Of a stretch of DNA of 64,000 nt, positions 14,655-26,600 are shown piece after piece. A program made the position numbers and the translations under genes. This DNA comes from Planococcus citri. Its lineage: Eukaryota > Arthropoda > Insecta > Hemiptera > Pseudococcidae. A model generated the notes under the pieces. The model was not told the DNA's origin and did not search any database. It saw only the letters and a list, made by a program, of their open reading frames with translations. The first letter of the stretch is position 1. Each line of letters starts with the position of its first letter. The stretch covers positions 28,768,001 through 28,832,000 of the forward strand of contig NC_088679.1 in assembly GCF_950023065.1 (NCBI RefSeq). The letters are read 5' to 3'.

Positions 14655-17600
14655 CCAGTCTCCCACCACACAATACACATCGATTTGTCACACCTCTGAA
14701 AATAAAATGTAATGAATGAATGAATGAATGAATGAATGAATGAATGAAATTATTTATTTTAGGACGCTTCAGCATCTGGGCTTTTTTATGTCTACAATAC
14801 ATTCACATTATAAACAAATAAATGAATCATGTACAGACAACATAGCAAGTAAAAAATAATTCACAAAATAACAAAGCAAAAAAATAAAGATTCACTGAAT
14901 AAGGTCGTAGATCCCAATGCTTTTTAAAAAGGTGAAGAACATCTGACATATATCTTCAATCTTCATCGTCTGTTAGAACATCATCATAAGTAAGCTCCCT
15001 TAGAATTTGCTCTCTGTCTTTCTTATACTTGGGACAGTGGGGCTTGAAACCCTAGAAAAATGGCAAACATGACTTGTAATGGATATGTACTATTCATTTT
15101 CTGTTTGTTTAAATGGAATTGAATTCTCATCTTGGTACATGAAGTAAATCAGTAGGTAAAGCATTCGAAAAAAATAATAAAAAATAGTTTTAAAATAATT
15201 TCGTTGAATTTTTCTTAAGAAAAAAATTAATGAGTAACGATTGAGGTATTTTTCGTATTACTGTAGAACAACTGTTTTTGTTGGTAACCCGATACTTCTG
15301 GCATTTAAAATATCCATTGGTTATCCAAATGCATATTGGCATAATTTTCTGGGTTATTGGGATCATCGGGGGGTTTAGGTTTACCCTTGGGAGTTGGTGA
15401 CGGGCTCTCAGCTTCGCATTTGAAATTATTCATCTGGCGGAAAAAATATATAAATTTTCCAAACAAAACACATACCTACTTATTTTATGTATAGAGTGTC
15501 TGGGGAGTGGTGGTACTAACTTCAGATTTGGATATAATATAACCAAGTACATACAAGTAAGAAAAATGTAAGATAACCCGGTTGCCTCTATTATGACAAT
15601 TGAAGTGGCAAAACACGGTTTCAAAATCTAACGTAAGAGCCAAAGTTCAATTTTGACCATGGAGGTCAGCAATACTTTGGTAAATGAACAAAATTACCTA
15701 TTATGACCTTTTGATTAACTTGCAAATTGAAGGAGCTACCAAATTTTGTTTTTTTTTTTTTACTTCACTCGAATTCATCTAATAAGAGAGATCCCAACTA
15801 AGACGGAAAAATTTTTGAAATGCAAAGCTAAATTGAAAAAGCATGCAAAAACACATCACCAGCCAAAATTTTATGCCCTCAAATGGACTTTTCAATTTTT
15901 AGTGAATTTTTGAAAATCAAATCTGAACCAAAAAGTCTGTCTGTCTGGTCTTTGAAGGTCATTGACCCGTCTGTCTAGACTCTCAAGACCACTGACCTAC
16001 TTGCCTAGCTACCAATGTCGTCTGTTTGCCTGTCTGGTTTCTCAAGGTCAATGACCTTTCAGTATGTCTTCCCATGTCTGCATGTATAGAGTAAGAAAAA
16101 ATGATCATTACGAAATTTCTTTATTTTTTGACAAAGTAGTATTCGTACGGTTGCCACCCAAAATCCCGAATCGGAATTCCCGAACGGATATTTCCCGAAT
16201 CCGTTTTTCCGAAACCCAAAATCCCGAATTATTGATTTTCCAAATTTTTAATTTTTTACTGCAGATCCGACTTTTTCAAGACTATTATTCGAATTTTAAA
16301 TTTCAGAATTTCTAATTTTTCATTATTTTTGCTTTTATTTTTCACTTTTTAAGAATTTATTTCAAGTGATTTTTGAAATTTTCAATTTTTCTTCGTTTTT
16401 TAGACCTATTGAAATTTCGACTTTTCCAATTGCATGTTCATTTTGTTTAGTCATTTTATTGATTTGAGGTGCCTTTTCCACTCTTGAGATTGATTTTTCC
16501 GCTGCAGATCAAACTTTTTTAATGACTCAAATTTTTTCTATTCACTTCCCAAAATTCTTTTTCATTATTTTCTGGACCATTTTTTAAGCTACAAAATTCA
16601 AGTTTTGCTTTTGTGCTCATTTGGTTCAATTTCCTTATTTAAGACCCGATTTTTTCGAAGCCCGTTTAAATTCTAAATTTCATCTTTCCTGATTTGTTTC
16701 ATTCATTTACTATGTCTTTTATTTTCCTTAATGTACTTTGTCTGATTTCTCAAAATTTTAATTTTCTTCATTAATTTCAGTACGTTTTAAAAAATGTAAT
16801 TCTCTAAAAATGAGATTTTTTCGGGATTTCGGGAAACAAAAGATTTGGGATTTTGGCATTCGGGAAACCAGATTCGGGATAACGGTATTCGGGAAATGTC
16901 GGTTCGAGAATTCAGAATCGAAAAAATGACTGTAAATCATTTTTTTCATCGCAATTTTTTGAAATTAAAAATAATTTGTAACCACTTTAATTGGCAAGTT
17001 AGGCAAAAAGTCATAATAGGTAATTTTGTTCATTTTTCAAAGTACTACAGGCCTCCATGGTCCAAATTGGATTTTAGTTCCAAGATTTTGAAAACGTTTT
17101 TTGCCCGTTCAATTTTGAAGATAGGCCTTACCTTCACATATCTAACCTTTTTTCTTACTCTTAGTCGTATTCGGTTGTATCCAAATCTGAAGTTTGTACC
17201 ACCGCTCCCCGCACACCCTGCATTTTGGCTAAACATACTTACAATTAAAACGAATACCTAATATTGCCAGGATATTGATGATTTTCGAACTCGTTTGCAT
17301 TTCACGTCTTGAAATTTCAAAACTTTAGACTCGACGAAAAAATATACGAGCACAGATCGTACGTGTTGAACGATTTCAAATGAAAATTTTTTTGCATCGA
17401 GAATTTTTTATTCCTCGGATATGGAAATTCAGTGATCAATTAGTTTGAACAACTGGGGAATTTGCGTATGGGATACATTACAAGCACCTGTTAGATGGTA
17501 TGCTGCGTTTGTATAAATTATTGGAAAAAGACAACTGATGGGATTAATTTATTAAGCGTACTTCGGGAGCATTCTGCGTATTAACACGTGTTAATTCAAC

Positions 17601-20600
17601 TCACTTCTCATGTTTCCTGAAATTTTTGTACCTATCATGAACTAAATTTTATACTTATATCTACGTATAAAAAATTCTCCGAGTGGTAATCTTTTTTTTT
17701 TTTTTTTTAAATTAAAATATCAAAGGCATATCATTAAATTGAAACAGGGTATCTAACAGGTGATGCAAGTAGTGAAAAAGTTCGTTCCTTTTTCAAGATC
17801 CTTTTTCCGTAGAAAAGAGCTCATTTGTCAACTTTTTTAGAGCTTGAATTACACGTTTTTGAGCGCTTTTGCCCTCGCTTCACTCGGGCTATTTGCTCTT
17901 TTTCCCTCATGAAAAACGTATTGTTCAAATTCAAGAAAAGTTCAAAGTTTGAATTAAAAAAATCAACTCCTCCCTGCATAAAGGAATTTTTTTTCACTTC
18001 TCGAAACATTAATTTTTGAAAGCTTTTGCCCTCACTTCGCTCGGGCTCGTTTGCTTTTTTCTTCAGTTTTGAATTTTTTTTTAAAAAATAATTTGAATTC
18101 CAAAATTTTGAATCAAAGTAATAAACTTTTTATAATTAACTAACTCGTCACACTGAAAAATTCCAGACCTGAAGGAGAAATCATTAAAATTCGCCGTTTC
18201 ATTTCGAAAAATTGGTATATTTTTTCCCCCAAATGTCAATCAAATTTTCCATTAAGTAAATTTTTGCACATTTTAAAAAAATTTGATTTGTTGAAAAAAA
18301 GTTTTTTACTCTTCCAATTTTGTAACATTAGCAAGAACCTTTAAGATGAAAATAAAATCAAAAATTGAAATGATGAAATTATATTTTCGACATCCGCTTG
18401 CTTGAAAATTTTTTTTGGGATGTTTGAAGACATTGGAAAAGCGAAAAATTCCAATGTAAAATTTTGCCTCCCCCCCATCCCTTTTCTTATAAAATCTCTA
18501 GTGTTTTAAAAATGTCCTGCTAAAGTCCTAATTTTAAAATTTGAAATTTTGTTAGACACGTTGTCTTATAACGTATGTAATGAGCTCATTTATTTGTATT
18601 GTTTTTTAAAATAATTTTGGTTGAAATTAAAAAATACTTTGTATACAAATTTTCATCCAGTTTCAATTTTTTTGTTTTCATTTTAACACAAATAAATTTC
18701 ACATTATTTTGAGGCCTTCGAGTAGTAACTAGTTTTTTGGAAAATATTTTAAATATCAAAAAAGCTCCGAAAAATGAATGACTGTAGAAAATATTTTTGA
18801 AATTCAATTATTAGGGAAAATTACAGAAGATGGCGATGAATTAAAAAAAAAATTGACATCTTGGTGAATATTGAGGTATTTTGTAAAATGAAGGCATTTC
18901 AAGTATCAAGTCTCAAAGCTCAAACGATCAAGCAGGTACCTATTTGAAAAATTGAAATTGAAACTAATACCATTTATACGTACGGAATAATTACCTTAAA
19001 GAGTTCAAAAAAAGAATTATTGTTCAAATCAAAATTTTGTAATACCTTTTGCGATGCAAAAATTCTAGGTAAAAGTAGAAATAATTCAACAATGAGAAAA
19101 AAATGTTTTAAATTGAAATTGCCTGAGTAGGTAATGGTATAAAGTTATAGGTACATAAATGTAGTAGGTAAATAAATAAAACAATTATTTAGAAATGAAT
19201 AAATAGCTACTTGAAAAATGATTTCATTGTACTTTTTCTATGGCGAAAAAAAAAACCAATTTAGATTTCTGTATCGTGTTTGCTTCAAGTGATCTGTTTG
19301 GTGCATTCTTGGTCCGTTGATTAGAATATCCACACCCAATGTCCGTTTTGAAACTGCCTAGTCGGTGGACCGTTATTGGGTTTGATATGTGGATGTGGTG
19401 GATAGTTGGCTGGAGGAATTTGCGAGACGCCATCCGCCGCACATTCGAAATTATTTATCTAGCGAAACGAAACACACGTACATCGACAATTTAAATATTT
19501 ACGATGCTGAGGAAAAATCTGCAGAAGATCTATGTAGATTGTAGATACTAGGTAGTAGGTACTTACAATTGATATGCATGATATTGCGATGATGAGGATG
19601 ATTATTGATTTGATTTGCATTTTACTTTTTCCTATTTGAAATTTTTTCACGCAACGGGACTCGGATAAATGCGCTTGCTTCGCTTACAAACGTGAACAGA
19701 AAAAAAAATTGAAAATTATCTACCTTGCCCAGTGGTTCATCTCTTCGGTGAATTATTTCGTGTGATCGATGATCATTAAGTTTAAACAACTGGGAAATGT
19801 GCGTTTAATTACGTTAAACTTTGAAAATTATTGAAAGTACTATTTGTTCAGATTTTTTTACTGTTATTAAGTGTATCTGAATATTGTTGTCATATAATTT
19901 CAAGCTCGCAAAAAACATTTTCTGTGAAAATTATCGAAAAAAACGGTAATTGAAGACTGAAACTTGAAAATTGAATGGGCCAACGTAATTTAATATTTTC
20001 AAATTGTGTTTGCTTCTACTTTTCAATTTTGAAAATAGGCGGTTGTTCATTAAATGCTAGGTATATGTAGCATTTTTGCCTTACTTCAAAATCAAAGGGG
20101 CAAACATAATTCAAAAATTTAGAAAATTTTCAAAAGGCACCTTAAATTTCCTCAAATCTGTAAATTCTAAACCAAGTTTGCGTCTTCAGTTTTAAAATTA
20201 GGCAACTGGCCATAATAATATTTTTGATTCCCCCACTCGAGTACAACCGATTAAGTACCTGCCACCATTTAAATAACTCGGGTCAATTTTTAAAAATTGG
20301 TGAATTTTCAATTTTGCGTAGCACGGCACGTAACTTTTTCAATTCACAAGATTGGCACCAGTTACGTTTTTTCGTGACTACATCCTAGTAATATTATTCG
20401 TTCTAAATTGTAAGTACGGGTATATGTTTAGACAAAATGTATAGGTATTAAGGTACGTGTATTTCGTTTGGAAAATTTATACGTATTTTTTTTCACGCGA
20501 TGAATAATTTCAAAATTTGAAGCTGATTTTGAGAGCCCGTCACTATCTCCCATTGTGAACCGTAAAGCCCCCAGTACTCCCAATAACCCTTCAATGACAA

Positions 20601-23600
20601 CTGGATAATTTAAGTGCTGCAAGTACCTACCAAATTACCAACACAAATAGTTGTTCCAAAGTAATTAAAAAAACCTCAATCTTTACCTAATAATTTTTTT
20701 TCTTTGAAAAAATTCAATAAGTAAAATTATTTGAAAAGTATTTTCTATTATTTTTTTTTTCAAATGATTCACTGATTGTCACACAAATAAAACCATTTTT
20801 TTTGACTTTTACCCCTTTTGGGGAGGTGCTAGGGGTCGTGGATGAGATCCAATCAAAAATCTGACGTTAAATTCGTGTTCAGCGTCACCAAAAACATACA
20901 ATTCGATACATCACATGTCCCAGATTTTTTTTGTTGAAAGTTTTGCCCAAATTTGAGGGAGGGGGTGCTCCCTCTCCATCAAAATATCCCATCTCAAAAA
21001 TTGAATATTTCAAAAAAGCATCAAATGGTACATCTATGGACATTTTTTCAGAATTTTAAATGGTAGCTCCCACTTACAGCGCCATTTTGAAATTTGAACA
21101 TTTAATTTGAAAGTTTAACTTTCAACTTTTGAAAATTTCAAAATACTTGAAAAGTTCAAAATTCAATGCCCTTTCGAACTGTGAAATCAGTTTAGATCAA
21201 AGTATCATAGCTTTGGAGAAATGCGCTGCTGAAGTTGGGTACCCCGAGACAATGTGAAAATAATTGCAACCCCTACCCACCCGCCTCCCAAGGGGACTGG
21301 ATCCAAACTGATTGCGGGTTTCTTACTTATTGGGTGGGTGGACGTTGTAAGAAAAAATGTGAGCGAAATCGATAGACATGACATTCAAAATCGCATTTTT
21401 TTTTTGGTCGAATTGACATGGACTTACCCGAAATACATTTTTTTTTTCAATTGTAGAAAATGGCTAGAAAGGGTACTCCGGGGTAAAATAGGTGAAATGC
21501 CCCCTGTCTTCGGATTTTTAAAAATTTGATGAAACATTGTTGGGTACGTTTTCGCAAATATGGGCAATGGTGGTGGGGTGGGGGAACTTTTTTTGGCTCC
21601 CAATATTTTTTTAAAGGTACCCAACAGTGTTTCATAAAAATTTCAAAAATCCGAGAACAGGGACATTTCACCTATTTTACCAGGGAGTAGCCTTTCTGGT
21701 CATTTTCTATAAACTTTCCAAACGAAACACACGTATAAATTTTGGCTAAACATATTACTTATGTACTTACAATTGAAGCATACGTTTCCAAACTGCACTA
21801 ACAAGGGAACCCTCCCACGTGATTATCTCCGATTTGAATGAAACTTGGATTGGTGGAAAGAGGTCCTCAAAAAACCCCCATCCCCCAATTTTTAGCTGCT
21901 GAAGTTGATTTTTCGATTTTTGGCGAGTGTTTGAAGTTGTGTGTATTTTTTATACTATTTCTCAAATCATGTCAAAAAATTTGATTTCTGATGATAATTC
22001 CAGATTTGACGAACGGTAGTACTAATCGATCAGGTATCAAGCATAGACCCTTTGGCCAAAATTTCAGCTGCTGAAGTTCACGTGGTGGGGAGAAACGGTC
22101 ATTTTTCAAATTCACACAAAACATGAGAAAAAACAGTAAAAAATCCTGTTTTCTGAATGGACGGCCGGATCCGGCCAATGATGGTATGAGTCGATTTGGT
22201 ATTCGGCACAGACTGTTTGACCAAAATTTGAGCCCTTGAAGTTCATTAAAAGAGCTTGATTGACTCATTTTTCAAATTTTTCAATGGCATTTAAAAACCA
22301 GCAATTGGGCAAAAAATTCGATTTCTGATGATAATTCCAGATCCGGCCGGCGGTAGTATTAGTCGATTAGGTATCAAGCATAGACCCTCTGGCCAAAATT
22401 TCAGCTGCTGAAGTTAATGTGGTGGGGAGAAACGACGATTTTTCAAATTCACAGAACAATTTTACCTGTGTACTCAAAACTTCAAACGTGTGTCAAAAAT
22501 CAAAAAATCAACTTCAGCAGCTGAAAATTGGGGGATGGGGGGTTTTTTGAGGTGCTCTTCCACTAATCCAAGTTTTATTCAAATCGGAGATTATCATGTG
22601 GGAGGGTTCCCTTGTAAGTCCATTTTCAAAGATTCTGAGGTTGCAAGGCCATCTAGCAAAAAGTTGCGGCCCAAAATGGCTGATTTTTACGTTTCCAAAT
22701 TATACTGTTTTTTTGGACTTAGTGCGTTTTGGAAACGTATGCTTCAATTAAAACGAAAAATATTGCCAGGATATGATGATTTTTGAACTCGTTTGCATCT
22801 TACCTCTTGAAATTTCCAAACTCTTCCACTCCGCGAAAAAATATTCAAGCACAGCTCGCACGTATTAAACGATTTCAAATGAAAGTTTTTTTACATTGAG
22901 AATTTTTTTATTTTTCTGATATGGAAATTCGATTCATGTTGTGATTTTTGATCATGATCAATTAGTTTGAACAACTGGGGAATTTGTGTAGAGGATTACA
23001 TTACACCTGTTTAAAATGGTATGCTGCGTTTGTAAAGATTATATTGAAAAAATACAACGAATCGGATTATTTAAAGCGTACTTCGGAAGCATTCTGCGTA
23101 ACACATGTTAATTCGACTCCCTCTCATGTTTTCATTTCAGAAATTTCTGCACCTATAATACCTATAAATGTGTATCTGTAAGCGCCATGAATTAAATTTT
23201 ATACAATCGACGTATTAAAAAATTCTCCGAGTGAGAATCATTTTTTTTTAAATTAAAAAATCAAAGGCATATCATAAAATTGAAACTCATTTCGTAGAAA
23301 CTCAAACTGAATTCGAACGAAAGATGAAAAACAGAGAGTGTGAGGATAGTTTTATAATTCAAATTTTATAAATTTGATGTACTCGTACGTACAAAAATTC
23401 CGGCATCGTGATATTGCTATTTTTTTAAAATACAAGTGAACATTTTATACGTTCTTAGTTCGTTACATACTCAGAATATCCAATTATTGTCCCCGTTGGG
23501 AAAATGTGGGGGTGTGCCTGGTGGAGGATTTTTCGCTATCTTGGGCTTTCCACTAGAAGAAGCACTCGAAGTACTCGTACTATGCGACTGGAAACCGTCA

Positions 23601-26600
23601 CACTTCAAAATATTCATCTGAAGAAATCAGTTTAAAAAATTCAAAAACAGTAACTGATACATAAAATATTTACGTTGATTATGTTTTGAACAAAATATTC
23701 TTAAAATTCTACTCTTTTACTTACGATCAAGACTAATAATATTCCCCCAAAAAACACAATCTTTAAATTAATTTGCATTTTTGTATTTAAATTCGAAATT
23801 TTCTGCATACATAACAAGTGCATCTGCACTATTCACCATAAAAAAAAGAAATAAAACGATTTCTGCATGAAATGAATTTGAAAAAAAAATTGTGTAAATA
23901 TGAGAATATTTTTCGATGTGTAAAATTCGTGATTTACGTACATTCGTTGGCAGGTTTAGACAACTGGGAAAATGTGGATATTTAGAATAAATTTTAATAT
24001 GTACGTTATTTTGGAAAGTATGTACAGAGGAAAATTCAATAACGTACCACGATTTATTCGTCTATGTTGCGCGGCAATGAAAAATATCGAATCAAGAAAT
24101 TGCAAAATATAGCTACAAATATTGGTATTCGGTTTTGAATGACAACGTAGTACGATTTAATCGATCAGTTCATGATGATCTATAATATGTAGGTATTAAA
24201 GGGAAAAAACATTGGGAAATTCCAATCTCTCATTTTTAGCTCTAACATCATCGACCTCTTACCTGATTTTGGATCTTACTATGAGTGGGTGTACGGAGGC
24301 AGGTGTTGAATATTTTGCCTGGTAACATAGAAATCTAAACTAAGTGCGTAATAAATTTAAGTTAGGTTGCCAATCTTAAAAACAAAAGGGGTGACATTAT
24401 TATGTTATTTCATGTTGATTCTTCTAACAAAGGAAGCTCTCAACGTTTCCCCTTCCGATCGGAATAGGGCTGCGATTTTTGGAAAGAGCATGGTTTGAAC
24501 TCTGAAACCCTCATGAACAAAATTTCAGCTGCCCGAATTAATTGTTCAATTTTTTGTGAATTTTTGAAAATTTGATATTGACTATTTTCGATGATTTATG
24601 CTTTTTAAAAGCAATATATTTATTCAATAAAATTGATGAAAATTGACCCTGTAACTGTTATCAACTTTCTAGAATCGAATTTCACTATTTTCGAATATCT
24701 ATTCTATCTGTAGAGCCTTCAGAACGATTTTCAAATTCTTCGAATTTTCAAAATAATATGTATCTCCTCAATGCCAGAGAATGGTGTGAAATTCGATTCA
24801 AGAAAGTTGATTTTCGGAACTACAGTTTCCATCATTTTTATTGAATTAATATTTTGTTGTAAAAAAAACATACCTTGCTTACCTACATTTTTTCCATTGA
24901 CGTGCCTTTTCTGTAAAGGCGAAATAAACATGCTTACCGAAAATGGTCAATTTTAAATTTTCAAAAATTCGCCAAAAATCGAAAAATGAATATAACATTT
25001 ATTTTTTTTCATATTATTTGAAGTTCTGCAAGATGAGAAACTCAAAATTGAAGACACTGGAGTGTTTTAATAATTTAAAAGCACTTGAAATTTTCGATTT
25101 TTCAATATCTCAAAAATTCACGGCGCCTTCAATTTTCAGTCAAGCTTACTCGAATTGAAAATTTAAATTTTCTAATTATAAAAAAAATAATTTAAAAAAA
25201 TTGGAAAACATAAACTAAAACCAAGATCAAAATGTTCATGTAGAGTAAAAGCAGGAAGTGATAGATTTTAAACAAGAAGTATTCAATAAATTTTAATTGA
25301 ATTTCTAGAAAGTGAAACTGAACTCAAACTAATCTACGAGTACGATTGATCAAAATTTGATCACGAAAAACATGAACGGAATATGTGAGAATACTATTGT
25401 AATATTTAAAATTTTCACAGTGGACGCATTTATGGTTTTCTCCACAAATAAACTTTTCATTTTTTTAATTTAACCATTGTCTTAATATTTGTACTTTTCA
25501 TTGATATTCCTTTCGTGGCATTGGGCCTGCTCTTTTTAGGGTCCTCCTGTATCTGGTGCCCCGAATATGAATTGTCCTTGTCCTTTAGGAGCATTCTTGA
25601 AACTGGCGGGATTATTCGGATCCTTTGCTGCCTTAGGTTTGCCATGAGGGTGAGGATTCGGAGGATACGTGATTAGGGGACATTGCGAGACTTCACAGTT
25701 GCACTTCAAAGTATTTACCTAAAAAATTCCATAAAATAAACAACATGGGATTAAGAAAATGTTTTCAGTGCAATACCTGTACTTACTGATTCCGCAGTTC
25801 TGCAGTTTTACTTACAATTAAGACGAATAATATTCCGAATAAGAGAACTGCTTTTGGATTCGGTTGCATTTTTTTTTTTTTGGTTCCAATTTCAGAAATT
25901 ATTGATATAGGAAAAATACCGACCATTTACCGTAAAAAAATTAAATAATATAATTTTTTTCGATAAGCGTTTGAAAAAAAGAACTGAGCAAATAGAAAAA
26001 TTATTTGTACTCGCTTAGGTATTTTTTATGAACTTGCGTGAAAAAATAGCGTAGATAACTTGACTGTGTGATAAATGAGTTTGAACAATTGCAAAAAATG
26101 TGGAGTCCTAACTTAAATATTGTTATTTTTGCGTCATTTTCGAAAAGCGTGAGGAGGAGGAGGAGGAGGGGGGCAATTTCGAATTACAAAAATATCGTTC
26201 GTAAAAAATACGAGAAAATGTGTTGATTTTTACTCTGGCTCAACATGCTTACTTATACGTATGAAGGGCTGGTGTAAAGAAATCACCGATGTCAAAATTT
26301 ACAATTGCATTTTTAATAAAGTAATGTTTTGTCAATTTTTTTTCAATTTTAAAAATGCCTAGTCTGACTGGGGGAAAGACGAGTTCCTAAAAATTAATTC
26401 TGAACGTTGAATCGATTAGATGGTATTTTATTTTGGCCTCCTATAAAATTTGATTTTTTGATATTGGTGATTTTTTATACAAATCGTTCAGGCTGTTTCA
26501 CTTATTTTACGACATCGAGGTCATAAAATGTTAGAGAAGGTTCACGTGTCTCAATTTTTGTTCTTAAAATTATAAATCCTTCTCTATTTTCAGAATTTTG

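Larger units (their letters stand above)
15305..17300 (-). pseudogene. secreted peptide family member 7, frameshifted signal exon
   Basis: Exon 2 (15433-15305) is intact and encodes MNNFKCEAESPSPTPKGK, NPNNPENYAN and NQWIF. Exon 1 (17300-17243) is 58 nt rather than 54, because four extra bases (GGTA on the - strand) follow the codons for ILAIL. This shifts the frame before the usual donor, so normal splicing breaks the protein. The insertion also creates an internal GT that could act as a weak donor, so a shortened product is possible. The intron carries a related copy of the foldback element found in member 6. Confidence 0.65.

Noticed and set aside
15930..16075. Spaced GTCTGTCTG units as a possible CRISPR-like array.
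   Set aside because: Units are degenerate and of variable length without unique spacers, in an animal-type genome; this is a minisatellite.
24731..25158. Overlapping + and - open frames of 60-70 codons.
   Set aside because: AT-rich sequence with no codon bias, signal peptide, upstream family element or splice sites matching the peptide family.
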